A DNA stretch of 64,000 nucleotides from Nostoc sp. XA010 (GCF_020829625.1 NZ_JAIVFX010000032.1:1-64000); one strand, 5' to 3'; positions 1 to 9,181 are shown, counted from the stretch's first letter. Numbers and translations are program-made. Notes: generated by a model from the sequence alone, not told the origin.

Positions 1-127
1 CTAGGAAGGCGCAAGGAAACAATAGTATCCCTGACCAACCTACGAATACGAAGCGATCGCGCTTGAGCCAGTCGTCTAAAACGTCAAACCACCCTCTACT
101 AGGGGCGCGTCCAACTGCGATGGTCAT
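1..127 (-). CDS. psbD: Photosystem II D2 protein, N-terminal part
   Basis: Partial gene running off the left edge; 42 codons are visible. The translation starts MTIAVGRAPSRGWFDVLDDW and continues LKRDRFVFVGWSGILLFPCA, the strongly conserved N-terminus of D2, the PSII reaction-centre subunit that binds chlorophyll, pheophytin and the quinone QA in the thylakoid membrane. The ATG lies at 125-127. In cyanobacteria psbD is usually followed by an overlapping psbC, which would lie outside the window. It is divergent from ycf4, an arrangement known in related genomes. The 0.9 kb upstream should hold its promoter, but I could not pick out one clear promoter. Confidence 0.96.
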   Translation of the reverse strand, partial: MTIAVGRAPSRGWFDVLDDWLKRDRFVFVGWSGILLFPCAFL

Positions 128-261
128 CGGACTAATAATCCTCTTTTTACTAAAATTGCAACGTTTCTAAGACAGTGCGGAGAGCCAGTGTAACCGACTG
201 CCGTGAGGAATTAACGTTTTTTTTGACAATCTCAACAGCGTAAAAGCAACTGAGATTCTGA

Positions 262-294
262 GAGAAATGCTCATTAGTGAAATCAGCATTTCTC
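262..294. other. 10-bp inverted repeat upstream of psbD
   Basis: A perfect 10-bp stem (gagaaatgct / agcatttctc) with a 13-nt loop, followed on the + strand by a T-rich stretch. It lies about 135 bp upstream of the psbD start, so it could be a leader hairpin of psbD on the - strand or the terminator of a small + strand transcript. The sequence alone does not decide. Confidence 0.4.
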
Positions 295-540
295 TTTCTT
301 TATGCCATTACACGTACCATCGGCTAGTAATCTAGCTTGTAGTAACTTAATGATTCTTAACTTATCATACTACTCAGGGTTTTTGCCTGATACACAGAAG
401 CAAATCAGTTATGAAACACAAACCTTATAAATAATATGAATATCAGAAATTTTACAATTTGACACAACTTTTCTCAGAAATGTAAAAAAATTTAGTCTAC
501 CTCGACGTAGATAGGGAACTCATTCCCAAAAGGTGAAAAA

Positions 541-597
541 CAGGCAGGGAGCAGGGGAGAAAGAGGACAAAGGGACAGGGGAAGCAGGGGGAGAAAA
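541..597. repeat. Purine-rich GGGAGCAGGGG low-complexity repeat
   Basis: An imperfect G/A-rich tract built from units like gggagcagggg and gaagcaggggg. Related tracts occur at about 1686-1790, 2650-2690, 23020-23062, 40010-40060, 57940-57970 and, in complement, 62905-62962. This is a dispersed intergenic repeat of this genome. In modBC, and probably at the start of lnt, it has been read into protein. Confidence 0.7.
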
Positions 598-764
598 GAA
601 TTACTGAACAATAACCCTCTTTGCTCAAGAGCCTCTCCTGCTTATCCGAACCGTATTTGGAGAAAAAGAATTTTTATCAGCCATTGAGTGAAGAAATTTA
701 AGACTTAGTACCCTAACAAATTATACAAGTAGCAAGAACAGGGAAGGGGGCGGTTGAGTTTTTG

Positions 765-1013
765 TCAACAATGTTTGGTAAAATGTGGATGGTTACTTCG
801 CCGCCACAGTCGTTGATACACCTCTGGAAAACTATGTGAAACGTTGGACAAGGAAAAAGGAAGTTGGCACATCTTGGCTAATACAAATAGCCTATGTGGT
901 TTGTCCCTTAGTGCAAGTAAGGCATCATCCGGGACAGTAAAATTTGTAGGGTACAGGGTAAAAAATTCATCGTCTACGGTAAAGTATACCGTGGACTTAA
1001 AACAGAGCTTCAA
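765..1013 (-). CDS. Possible small hypothetical protein
   Basis: An 82-codon open frame starting with TTG immediately after a strong AGGAGG (spacing only about 3 nt, which is short). The product has no signal peptide or recognisable motif. It lies alone in the psbD-ycf4 gap. It could be a chance frame; only conservation in relatives would settle it. Confidence 0.22.
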   Translation of the reverse strand: MKLCFKSTVYFTVDDEFFTLYPTNFTVPDDALLALRDKPHRLFVLAKMCQLPFSLSNVSHSFPEVYQRLWRRSNHPHFTKHC

Positions 1014-1120
1014 TGCCTCCTAAGCAATAGCCGGATTGGTATAGAAGCATACACTCTATGCAAGAGCATTAAGTGTGCAAATATGTGACAGCAAGTATCT
1101 CACGGGGCAATGGTAGTTCA

Positions 1121-1690
1121 ATGACGGCATCAACAACGATTAACAAAGGCGATCGCCTCCTGCATCAAAATGTTCTCGGTTCTCGTCGGTTCAGTAATTA
1201 CTGCTGGGCAACTATCGTTACGTTGGGAGCAAGCGGCTTTTTATTAGCTGGGATATCCAGTTATTTAAAAGTTAATTTACTCATAGTTTCCGATCCAACT
1301 CAACTGGTATTCGTCCCCCAAGGATTGGTGATGGGTTTATATGGTACTGCTGGCTTGCTATTAGCTACATACCTGTGGCTAGTGATTTTATGGGACGTAG
1401 GAGGCGGTTACAACGAATTTAATCAGGAAACTGGCACAATCAAAATATTCCGTTGGGGATTTCCTGGCAAAAACCGTCGAATTGAGATTGACGGCCGTAT
1501 AGAAGATGTCCAGTCCGTGCGAATAACCGTCAAAGAAGGTCTTAATCCGCTTCGCGCCCTCTATCTACGCATTAAGGGCCGGCGAGATATACCCTTAACA
1601 CGGATTGGACAACCGTTATCTTTAACAGAGTTAGAAACAGAAGGCGCAAAATTAGCCCGCTTTTTGGGAGTGTCATTAGAAGGACTTTAA
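1121..1690 (+). CDS. ycf4: Photosystem I assembly protein Ycf4
   Basis: Ycf4 is a thylakoid membrane protein that acts as a scaffold for photosystem I assembly. Two hydrophobic segments lie near residues 28-50 and 70-92, followed by the family-typical stretch GGGYNEFNQETG..IFRWGFPGKNRR and a C-terminus ending LARFLGVSLEGL. The frame is open from 1073, but the ATG at 1121 gives 189 residues, matching the usual 184-189, so I chose it; the extra 16 residues do not look like family sequence. Its place next to psbD agrees with the organisation in related cyanobacteria. Confidence 0.94.
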   Translation: MTASTTINKGDRLLHQNVLGSRRFSNYCWATIVTLGASGFLLAGISSYLKVNLLIVSDPTQLVFVPQGLVMGLYGTAGLLLATYLWLVILWDVGGGYNEFNQETGTIKIFRWGFPGKNRRIEIDGRIEDVQSVRITVKEGLNPLRALYLRIKGRRDIPLTRIGQPLSLTELETEGAKLARFLGVSLEGL

Positions 1691-1803
1691 GGGGCTAGGG
1701 AGTGGGGAAGAAGCAGGGAAACTCTTCGCTGGGACCAAGGGAGAAGAATTTTCCCCTCTGCCCCCTGCTCCCCGCCCCTCTGCCTCTTTTCAATTCCCCA
1801 TTC
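1686..1803. repeat. Low-complexity spacer between ycf4 and the cyclophilin gene
   Basis: The gap is filled by imperfect copies of the ggggagcaggg tract, then its complement (cccctgctccccgcccc), then the heptad-like tract caattccccattcccaatg. It forms an extended inverted repeat. Open frames across it are artefacts of the low complexity. Confidence 0.6.
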
Positions 1804-1853
1804 CCAATGACCCTCGAAACGATAAGATACTCTGGTTAAATCGGTAACAGGCA

Positions 1854-2651
1854 ATGCGGTTAAAAATCTCACAATTTTTGCTTTCTCTTGTGATTATCAG
1901 TGCCTTGATGTTGGGAGGATGTTCAACACAGCAAGTCGCTTCTAATACATCTTCTCCAATCTCGACAGCTACCTCGACCACAAGCGAGGCAAGCACCAAG
2001 ACAACTACTGAAGCAACATCTGTATCTCAAACTAATAGTGATATTCCTGGACTGGCAGATTTACCACGCCTCGAAGGCCAGGCTACTGTGGTACTCACGG
2101 TTAAAGGCTCACCTATTACTATCCAAGTAGACGGCACTGATGCCCCCATTACAGCTGGCAACTTCGTAGATTTAGTGCAGAAGGGTGTTTACGATGGTTT
2201 AGCTTTTCATCGAGTTGTACGCGAACCCCAACCGTTTGTAGTTCAAGGGGGCGATCCTCAAAGCAAAGACCCGAAAGTTTCAGCAGATAGACTGGGAACA
2301 GGTAGTTATATTGACCCAAAAACGGGAAATGCTCGTTATATACCTTTAGAAGTTAAGGCGAAAGGTTCAGATACTCCCACTTACAATAAACCCTTTGATG
2401 CTACTGCTCAACCTGTCGTATTGCCCCATAAACAGGGTGCAGTAGCGATGGCGCGATCGCAAGCACCAGACTCGGCTTCTGCCCAGTTTTACTTTGCTTT
2501 AGCAGATTTGGCATTCTTAGATGGTAACTATGCCGTGTTTGGCAATGTCACTCAAGGCTTTGATGTAGTGAACAAAATTAAGCAAGGCGATCGCATTGAC
2601 TCCGCTAAAGTCACCCAAGGTGCTGAAAATCTGAAAGTACCCGGACAGTAG
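1854..2651 (+). CDS. Cyclophilin-type peptidyl-prolyl isomerase, lipoprotein
   Basis: A 265-residue protein. Residues 1-23 form a lipoprotein signal (hydrophobic core, then LMLGGC), so Cys23 would be lipidated and the protein held on the periplasmic or lumenal membrane face. A Ser/Thr-rich linker (about 25-65) leads to a cyclophilin domain (about 75-262) with GNFVDLVQKGVYDGLAFHRV, the catalytic FHR, QGGDP, and SAQFYFALAD near the C-terminus. It should speed proline isomerisation during folding of exported proteins. It contains an insertion around RLGTGSYIDPKTG also seen in cyanobacterial relatives. Substrate unknown. Confidence 0.9.
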   Translation: MRLKISQFLLSLVIISALMLGGCSTQQVASNTSSPISTATSTTSEASTKTTTEATSVSQTNSDIPGLADLPRLEGQATVVLTVKGSPITIQVDGTDAPITAGNFVDLVQKGVYDGLAFHRVVREPQPFVVQGGDPQSKDPKVSADRLGTGSYIDPKTGNARYIPLEVKAKGSDTPTYNKPFDATAQPVVLPHKQGAVAMARSQAPDSASAQFYFALADLAFLDGNYAVFGNVTQGFDVVNKIKQGDRIDSAKVTQGAENLKVPGQ

Positions 2652-2743
2652 GAGGAGCAGGGGGAGATAAGGGAGTAGGGGGAGCAAACAAACTATTATT
2701 TATCCTCATCTTCCTCATCACCCTCATCCCCTGAAATTGCAAA

Positions 2744-3889
2744 TTGGTTAAAGTTTGTATCACTGGTATTGGTCTAATTTCCGCCTTGGGTGGAAGCTTA
2801 GAGGATAGTTGGCAAAATTTAATTGCAGGTAAATCTGGAATTCGATTACATCAACCATTTCCAGAACTTACACCACTTCCTCTAGGTTTGATTGGTCAAA
2901 AACCATCTGAGTTAACAATGTTGACTCAGATGGTTGTTGCTTCTGCTTTGCAAGATTCTGGGTTAGTTCCACATGCAGCTGATTGTGCTGTAGTCATTGG
3001 ATCGAGTCGCTCTTATCAAGCATCTTGGGAGAGGCTGGCGCGGCAAATGTATAAAGATGCGGAAAATTTGCCCGTTTCTGATTTTGAAAATTGGTTAAAT
3101 ATATTACCTCACATGAATGCGATCGCTGCTGCAAGACAAATCGGTGCATCAGGTATAGTTTTAGCACCGATGGCAGCTTGTGCAACTGGAATTTGGGCGA
3201 TCGCTCAAGCAGCTTTGCTTATACAAACTGGGCAATGTCAACAGGCGATCGCTGGCGCAGTGGAAGCCCCGATTACACCCCTAACTTTGGCTGGGTTTCA
3301 GCAGATGGGTGCTTTGGCGAAAACTGGGGCTTATCCCTTTGATTTGCACCGCGAAGGCTTAGTGTTGGGCGAAGGCGCAGCTGTGTTTGTCTTGGAATCA
3401 GCAGAGTTGGCAAAACAGCGTCAAGCAAAAGTGTATGGTGAAATTCTCGGTTTTGGCTTAACCAACGACGCATATCATGGTAATTCACCAGAACCTGAAG
3501 GGAAAAGTGCGATCGCTGCTATCAAACAATGTCTAGAACGTAGTTGTCTCTCACCAGGCGATATTGATTATATTCATGCTCATGGCACAGCTACCCAGCT
3601 AAATGACCAGATGGAGAGCATGGTAATCCAGCGTTTGTTTCCCCAAGGTGTGGCGGTTAGTTCCACCAAAGGAAGCACAGGTCATACACTAGGGGCCTCT
3701 GGAGCTTTAGGTGTAGCTTTTTCTCTCATGGCATTAAAGCATCAAATTTTACCACCTTGTGTAGGATTTCAGCAGCCAGAGTTTGATTTAGATATCGTTA
3801 CATCTGCACGTTTAAGTAAAATTAGGCAGGTACTATGTTGTAGTTTTGGGTTCGGGGGACAGAATACCGCGATCGCACTAGCAAGGTAG
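2744..3889 (+). CDS. Beta-ketoacyl-ACP synthase, KAS II-like
   Basis: A 381-residue thiolase-fold condensing enzyme. The catalytic triad is visible: Cys in MAACATGIWA, His in HAHGTATQLND and His in KGSTGHTLGASGA. It should condense malonyl-ACP with an acyl-ACP. The start is TTG at 2744, needed to keep the N-terminal KVCITGIGLIS strand of the fold; no ATG upstream is in frame. At about 380 residues it is shorter than FabF (about 415). It is probably a second, specialised ketosynthase and not the housekeeping FabF, but its pathway is not evident from the neighbours. Confidence 0.85.
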   Translation: MVKVCITGIGLISALGGSLEDSWQNLIAGKSGIRLHQPFPELTPLPLGLIGQKPSELTMLTQMVVASALQDSGLVPHAADCAVVIGSSRSYQASWERLARQMYKDAENLPVSDFENWLNILPHMNAIAAARQIGASGIVLAPMAACATGIWAIAQAALLIQTGQCQQAIAGAVEAPITPLTLAGFQQMGALAKTGAYPFDLHREGLVLGEGAAVFVLESAELAKQRQAKVYGEILGFGLTNDAYHGNSPEPEGKSAIAAIKQCLERSCLSPGDIDYIHAHGTATQLNDQMESMVIQRLFPQGVAVSSTKGSTGHTLGASGALGVAFSLMALKHQILPPCVGFQQPEFDLDIVTSARLSKIRQVLCCSFGFGGQNTAIALAR

Positions 3890-4106
3890 AAACTTGTCAG
3901 TTTAACTATCTGACCGACATCATATATAAGTTTTACTTAAGTATTTGCTCTTGATATATAATTCTCCTACTTTTGTATCTATAGCAGAACATAAAATATA
4001 AAACTGTAACAAAAACTACAAAATTTCTATTTTCCTAAAAAAAAAGGATAAGCTAAATACAGATGATATCCGGTTCGTAAAGATACCGTGATTAGGAGAA
4101 AATTTT

Positions 4107-5396
4107 ATGATTTCAAAATCCCTGTTGCTGCCAGAACCTGCTTCTCCAGCGCATATATGCCCATTTGATCAAGCCTGTAGCTACTTAGAAGCGGCAGCTA
4201 AAGAATTAAATTTAAATCAGGGTTTGCTGGAAATTCTTAGCCACCCACGTAAGGTTGTGACGGTTTCCATCCCCGTGAAATTAGATAATGGGGAAATACA
4301 GGTTCTTGCTGGACACCGGGTGCAGCACTCCGATGTTTTAGGCCCCTACAAGGGGGGAATTCGTTACCATCCGGCTGTGACATTACGGGAAGTATCTGCT
4401 TTAGCAATGCTGATGACCTGGAAATGTGCTTTGTTAGGTATTCCTTACGGTGGTGGGAAGGGTGGCATTCCCATAGATCCAAAACGCTACAGTGTTGGCG
4501 AATTAGAGCGAATCACCCGCCGTTATATCAGCGAGTTGATTAAAGATATTGGGCCTGCCGTAGATATTCCTGCCCCAGATATGGGTACTTCATCCCGTGA
4601 GATGGCTTGGATGATGGACACTTACTCTGTAAATGTTGGTCATGCTGTACCAGGGGTTGTAACTGGGAAACCGCTTTCTATTGGTGGTTCACTGGGGCGG
4701 GAAATGGCAACCGGACGCGGCGTGATGATTATTGTCCGTGAGGCGCTGGCACAGCAAGGTAAATCTTTAGCAGGAGTGCGAGTAGCTATTCAGGGTTTTG
4801 GTAATGTTGGTAGTGCCGCAGCAGAATTATTACATCAAGCAGGCGCGAAAGTTATTGCTGTTTCAACGGGTGCTGGAGGAATATTTTCCGAAGTCGGTCT
4901 TGATATTCCCAGGTTGAAAGTCTATGCTGCTGAAAATCGCAAGAGTATTATAGGTTTCCCGCAATCTGTACCAATTAGCAATGCAGATTTATTAACTTTG
5001 CCCTGCGATGTTTTAATACCGGCAGCTTTAGAAAACCAAATCACTGAAGAAAATGTGAATCAAGTGCAAGCGCGAATTGTCGCAGAAGCGGCTAATGGGC
5101 CGATTACCCTTGAGGCTAACTTGGCGTTAGAGGCACGGGGTGTGACAGTGCTACCCGATATATTGGCGAATGCTGGTGGTGTGGTAGTCAGTTATTTAGA
5201 GTGGGTGCAGGGCCTTTCCTATGTATTTTGGGATGAGGAACGCGTTAACCGCGAAATGGAGCATTTAATGGTACAAGCTTACCATCGGGTGATTCAGCAG
5301 TCGGAGGTACGGCAAATTCCTCTGCGATTAGCTGCTTACACTTTAGGGGTAGGTAGAGTGGCTCAGGCGCTGACTGACAGAGGTCTTTATCCTTAA
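4107..5396 (+). CDS. gdhA: Glutamate dehydrogenase, Glu/Leu/Phe/Val family
   Basis: A 429-residue enzyme interconverting 2-oxoglutarate plus ammonium and glutamate. It shows the substrate-binding YKGGIRYHP, the catalytic-lysine region IPYGGGKGGI, the DIPAPDMGTS loop and the Rossmann motif GFGNVGSAA near residue 230. Length and motifs fit the hexameric class. The start ATG has AGGAGAA 8 nt upstream. A strong hairpin follows the stop, so it is probably monocistronic. In cyanobacteria the GS-GOGAT route dominates; GDH is thought to be accessory. Coenzyme preference cannot be read with confidence. Confidence 0.93.
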   Translation: MISKSLLLPEPASPAHICPFDQACSYLEAAAKELNLNQGLLEILSHPRKVVTVSIPVKLDNGEIQVLAGHRVQHSDVLGPYKGGIRYHPAVTLREVSALAMLMTWKCALLGIPYGGGKGGIPIDPKRYSVGELERITRRYISELIKDIGPAVDIPAPDMGTSSREMAWMMDTYSVNVGHAVPGVVTGKPLSIGGSLGREMATGRGVMIIVREALAQQGKSLAGVRVAIQGFGNVGSAAAELLHQAGAKVIAVSTGAGGIFSEVGLDIPRLKVYAAENRKSIIGFPQSVPISNADLLTLPCDVLIPAALENQITEENVNQVQARIVAEAANGPITLEANLALEARGVTVLPDILANAGGVVVSYLEWVQGLSYVFWDEERVNREMEHLMVQAYHRVIQQSEVRQIPLRLAAYTLGVGRVAQALTDRGLYP

Positions 5397-5437
5397 GATT
5401 TAGGCATACACAGCAGGTTTTTAATTGAATAGATTGG

Positions 5438-5470
5438 TAAGGGCACAACAATATAATATTGTGCCCTTAT
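5438..5470 (+). terminator. gdhA: Terminator-like hairpin after gdhA
   Basis: An 11-bp stem (taagggcacaa / ttgtgccctta) with a 10-nt AT loop, 41 bp after the gdhA stop, followed by an AT-rich stretch but not a pure T run. Nearly the same stem recurs at 41891-41913, so it is a dispersed hairpin. Confidence 0.6.
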
Positions 5471-5520
5471 ATATTATTAATAGCGAGTATTTTTGTTAAG
5501 CGATCGCTACAAAATGACTA

Positions 5521-5560
5521 GTACTAAGTGTCTGCTATCTGACAATCATACACTTAGTAC
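5521..5560 (-). terminator. Inverted repeat between convergent genes
   Basis: An 11-bp perfect stem (gtactaagtgt / acacttagtac) with an 18-nt loop, 58 bp beyond the end of the convergent Gfo/Idh gene. On the - strand it is followed by tagtcatttt. It may end that transcript; the T run is weak. Confidence 0.4.
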
Positions 5561-5618
5561 GCTCTTTATCTGACCAAGGTTAATTTTGTGCTACTTCACA
5601 AAGAATTGGTATTAGTAA

Positions 5619-6737
5619 TTATTGCCCAGAAGGTGCAGCAGCATGAATCAAATCTGGCTTCTCGTCACTAGGAGGACGCTCAATAGTTTGATCCGATGTG
5701 GGGCGTTGATGGCGATCGCTAGTTTGGATTTGCACAGGTTTACCCGTCTCAATTGACTCGTAAAGCGCTTGGATGATCGAAACATCAATCAACCCTTCCG
5801 TCCCAGATGGTTCTGGGTCTTTATCTTCAAGAATACAATCAGAGAAGTAGGTAAATTCAGCCGCTAGTTGATCGTGATCTTCAAAGGTACGCTCTTGGGT
5901 TTCACCATTAATTGTCAGGTAATGCTTGATTTCTCCCTGCCAAGGATATGCAGGATTTACTCGTAAATCGCCTTGAGTACCTATAATCTGATAGGTTGAA
6001 ACACTTGCCCCTCCAAAGCTAGAGGTAAATGTTGCCAATCGCTCATTCGGGAAACGCAAGATAACGCTAGCCATTTCTTCCACTTCGCTAAAGCGTTGTT
6101 CTCCATTATTGGCAGCTACAGCAAATACTTCAATTGGTTCATCTTGAAATAGGTAACGTGCAGCATTAAGGCAGTAGATGCCAATATCATAGAGCGTCCC
6201 ACCACCTGTAACATTTCGTAAACGAATATTGCCTTCTTCTACTTGCTGAGTAAAAACTGAGTTGAAAATCCGTGCTTCACCAATTTGCTTTGATCTGACA
6301 ATTTCGACTGCCTGTAAATTGGCTTTTTCTAAATGTAAACGGTAGGCAATCATTAGCTTTACATTATTGTCATTGGCAGCTTTAATCATTGCCTCACACT
6401 CTTGTTCAGTCACTGCCATTGGCTTTTCACATAATACATGAATTGCCTGATTAGCAGCCCGCACAGTGTAGTCGCAATGCAAATGATTGGGCAGCGCAAT
6501 ATAAACTGCATCAATCTCGCCACTTGCCAGACAGTCCTCATACTCCTCGTAGGAGTAAGTATGATGTATACCATACTTTTTGCTCAGTTCTTCGTTTTTA
6601 GTGGCGTCATCTGAAACTAGTGCCACTAATTCTGAGTTTTCGGTGTTGGCAAACGAAGGTAGGGCAGCTTCTTGGGCAAACCAACCTAAACCAACGACAG
6701 CGTAGCGAATTTTGCGATTACCATTTGTAGCAGTCAT
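5619..6737 (-). CDS. Gfo/Idh/MocA family NAD(P)-dependent oxidoreductase
   Basis: A two-domain sugar-type dehydrogenase. The N-terminal Rossmann fold starts YAVVGLGWFAQEA, and the conserved CEKPMAVT (Lys of the catalytic EKP) lies near residue 104. The C-terminal alpha/beta domain contains GGGTLYDIGIYCLNAARYLF, the usual site for the catalytic Asp/His. I place the start at the ATG at 6735-6737 (MTATNGNRK), which is preceded by GGGAG; an upstream ATG at 6782 would add 15 residues without family similarity. The C-terminal 30 residues are repetitive (DRHQRPTSDQ) and probably not part of the fold. Substrate unknown. Confidence 0.87.
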   Translation of the reverse strand: MTATNGNRKIRYAVVGLGWFAQEAALPSFANTENSELVALVSDDATKNEELSKKYGIHHTYSYEEYEDCLASGEIDAVYIALPNHLHCDYTVRAANQAIHVLCEKPMAVTEQECEAMIKAANDNNVKLMIAYRLHLEKANLQAVEIVRSKQIGEARIFNSVFTQQVEEGNIRLRNVTGGGTLYDIGIYCLNAARYLFQDEPIEVFAVAANNGEQRFSEVEEMASVILRFPNERLATFTSSFGGASVSTYQIIGTQGDLRVNPAYPWQGEIKHYLTINGETQERTFEDHDQLAAEFTYFSDCILEDKDPEPSGTEGLIDVSIIQALYESIETGKPVQIQTSDRHQRPTSDQTIERPPSDEKPDLIHAAAPSGQ

Positions 6738-6842
6738 TTTTCTACTCCCTGATGAAGGAACAATTTTGTAATTTCCATGCACTAATTACGTGCAAATATG
6801 ACTAAATGCTTATACAAACATTTGGAAAAAGTGTATTGTTAC

Positions 6843-6965
6843 ATTGCTAATGCAGCTTCTATATCGGGCATCAATTTAGCTAAAGTTTCTCAACTTGGCG
6901 ATGTTCTGCTTCAATTAATGAAAGAATGTCTGTTGCTTTAGTTTTAGCCTTTTCCCTTCGGTAAT
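6843..6965 (-). pseudogene. Remnant resembling a hemerythrin-type HHE domain gene
   Basis: On the - strand the segment reads KATDILSLIEAEHRQVEKL before a stop, and a second frame continues AKLMPDIEAALAM. The first part resembles the start of hemerythrin-like HHE domains (a short helix with EAEHRQVEKLF). There is no intact frame, so this is a decayed fragment. The match is by eye and weak. Confidence 0.3.
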
Positions 6966-7168
6966 AATCAATTTATAGGGCTGAAAATTTGGCGGTTGAT
7001 AATTGGATCTCGTCTATTCTCAATGACTTGGTAAATTAAAACCTCATTCTTTTAGTAAGCTTTAGTTTAGACTTAAGGAATATTTGCGGTATTGCACCTT
7101 AACTGAAATTCATAACCTCAGAATGATGGATAGTGAGTATGTAGCGTTAGCAGCCCAAGGCTACTAAA

Positions 7169-7365
7169 TCAAAACGATAATAGTTTTTTCTGAAGTGCTG
7201 TCATACAAAGGGCAATGCGGGAATTGATATCTTTTTGCTCAACTTCATCGATACCTAATTTTACTTTGAGGTGTTGGATATGATTTTGAACAGCCCACGG
7301 GGAGTCAGATGTATTTTAGCGATCGCCAACGATGCCTCAATTATCAAACCTACCGCTTGTGAACG
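7169..7365 (-). pseudogene. Remnant resembling a LuxR-type HTH regulator
   Basis: Two overlapping - strand frames read AVGLIIEASLAIAKIHLT and then, after a one-base shift, SPWAVQNHIQHLKVKLGIDE up to a TGA at 7169-7171. Joined, they resemble the C-terminal HTH of LuxR-type regulators (IA..L.LT..AV.NHI....KLG). No start and no intact frame. Identification is tentative. Confidence 0.3.
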
Positions 7366-7399
7366 TCCAAAAGGTGGCTATGGCAGTAAGATGATGAAT

Positions 7400-7428
7400 G
7401 CGATGCCTGCGGCGGGCTACGCCTAAGC
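7400..7428. repeat. Dispersed GC-rich palindromic repeat
   Basis: The sequence gcgatgcctgcggcgggcta followed by cgcctaagc. Near-identical copies occur at 30254-30282 and 59638-59666. It is a short dispersed repeat common in Nostoc-type genomes. Here it interrupts a + strand frame that reads YGSKMMNA before it and SELPDGAWEMSALPDGQVQV after it, ending at 7513, which suggests insertion into a gene that is now dead. Confidence 0.7.
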
Positions 7429-7558
7429 CTCTGAACTTCCAGATGGTGCATGGGAAATGTCAGCTTTGCCTGATGGACAAGTGCAAGTTAAACTGAGTTG
7501 GCGTTTACCTTAAGTCGATCTGGCTAAATTAAAAAAATACTAGGAATGCGGCTAGTGT

Positions 7559-8026
7559 ATGGTAAAACCAATAATCCAATCAGTAACTCAAACCTTATAC
7601 GACCAAGATTATTACCTGTGGCTGAGGACAACTATCAATCAACTTCGTGCTGGACAGTTTTCTGCTGTTGATTTAGATAATTTGTTGGAAGAATTAGAAA
7701 CTATGGGTAGAAGGGAGAAGCGAGCAATTGAAAGTTTATTAATTAAGCTTCTTCAACATCTACTAAAACTCAAGTGTTGGGATAAAGAGCGAGAACGTAA
7801 TCTAGGACATTGGAAAGGGGAAATCAGGACTTTTCGTAGAGAGATTAAAAAAGCTCTGAAAGATAGTCCTAGCCTTAAACCTTACATTTTAGAAATATTT
7901 GATGAATGTTATCAAGACGCAAGGAAAGAAGCAAGCGATCGCTCTCAACTTCCCATTGATACATTCCCTGTTGCACTGCTTGGCTCTTTAGAACAAATTT
8001 TAGATGAAAACTGGTTTCCTGAGTAG
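7559..8026 (+). CDS. DUF29 family protein
   Basis: A 155-residue all-helical protein with the family signature: YDQDYYLWLRTTINQLR at the N-terminus, then DLDNLLEELETMGRREKRAI, LLQHLLKLKCW and a C-terminal DENWFPE. DUF29 proteins are abundant in cyanobacteria, often in many copies, and have no established function. The start ATG follows ctagtgt with a poor ribosome site. No operon partner; the downstream gene is convergent. Confidence 0.9.
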   Translation: MVKPIIQSVTQTLYDQDYYLWLRTTINQLRAGQFSAVDLDNLLEELETMGRREKRAIESLLIKLLQHLLKLKCWDKERERNLGHWKGEIRTFRREIKKALKDSPSLKPYILEIFDECYQDARKEASDRSQLPIDTFPVALLGSLEQILDENWFPE

Positions 8027-8054
8027 AAGTGGTACGATTTGGCAAATATGATGA

Positions 8055-8972
8055 TTAAATACCAGCCTCAGTCAATGCCAGACTCAACGCATCAACCAAA
8101 TCTAAACTTTCCGCCCACTCTATAAGGTAGGTATAGTCTAAACTTTGTGCTTGTAACTTGAATATGCCCAATACATCACGCCACTGTTTTTCAGATTGAC
8201 TACTTTGCCGCCACCACAACTTCTGTAAAATCGTATCCTCTGGCGAAGCCACCCAGAATTGAGGTATCCCATCTAAATCAGGCAATATCCGACGTGCCAT
8301 CTGCGATACTGCAAATGGTGAATCATCAGTAATGTAGAGATCGGCATTAGCGATGGTTTCGGTATGTGTGATGTTGAGCATTCGCTCATATCCTCGCTTC
8401 AAATCTTCAACCGCCCCTGCTGGACAATAGTATCCTGCTATTTCCAGTGTCGTCACTAACAAATCGATTTGGTCGGGTTGAACTGAAATCACTAAATCTA
8501 AATCCCGTGTCGAGCGAGGTTCGCCATGAATTGAACTAGCAACACCTCCACTAACGTAATAAGCTATATTTATTGATTCAAAAAGTTGATGGAGTTCGCC
8601 TGCTAGCGAGATGGAATCTTGAATCCACATACTTTCATCAACACCAATAAACTGGAAGTTTGGAAAAAATTTTTCTGCCAACAAAGCACGGGCAAATATA
8701 CAACGAATTTCCTCCTTGGAAGCACTGCGATGTCGTGATTTAATTCCTGCAAGGCAAAGTTTTTTTACCCCACGTTCATGAGCCGCGAACATTTTTATTC
8801 GTTGTTCAAGTGAGAGGTTTCGCAACCGGGAAAACAGATAAATATCGGCATCGATGCTGGTATCGGCGGCTTGCGGTCGATAATTTAGTTTTGCGTCTCT
8901 CTGTGAAGAGGCATCTTCAGCAGTTGCAACATCAAAAGTTATTAATCGTGGTTCTATGGTCATAATACTCAA
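8055..8972 (-). CDS. Two-part protein: small helical domain plus nucleotidyltransferase-fold domain
   Basis: A 305-residue protein. Residues 40-100 (LFSRLRNLSLEQRIKMFAAH..LAGIKSRHRSASKEEIR) resemble a small cyanobacterial helical protein usually encoded alone. From about 115 a nucleotidyltransferase-type domain begins, with YYVSGGVASSIHGEPRSTRDLDLVI: the GG and S.R.T.DLD pattern of the Pol-beta superfamily, as in AbiEii-like and DUF6036 proteins. In many genomes these two modules are adjacent genes, so this appears to be a fusion. Possible toxin-antitoxin or nucleotide-transfer role; not demonstrable here. Confidence 0.7.
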   Translation of the reverse strand: MSIMTIEPRLITFDVATAEDASSQRDAKLNYRPQAADTSIDADIYLFSRLRNLSLEQRIKMFAAHERGVKKLCLAGIKSRHRSASKEEIRCIFARALLAEKFFPNFQFIGVDESMWIQDSISLAGELHQLFESINIAYYVSGGVASSIHGEPRSTRDLDLVISVQPDQIDLLVTTLEIAGYYCPAGAVEDLKRGYERMLNITHTETIANADLYITDDSPFAVSQMARRILPDLDGIPQFWVASPEDTILQKLWWRQSSQSEKQWRDVLGIFKLQAQSLDYTYLIEWAESLDLVDALSLALTEAGI

Positions 8973-9181
8973 CTTGATGTGCGCTTAAACGCGATCGCCT
9001 ACATAAGTACTGTATTGTATCCAAAATAGAGCAAAAAATAAGTACAAATGCTTTTTAGCTTGATCTAATCGTGTTCCCCAGTCTGCTTTTTATCATAACT
9101 ATACGTAACCATCCATTGCTTATCTACCAAACCCGATTAAAATAAATACGCAACTTGGGCTTCCATAGGAGTTATCCAGCC

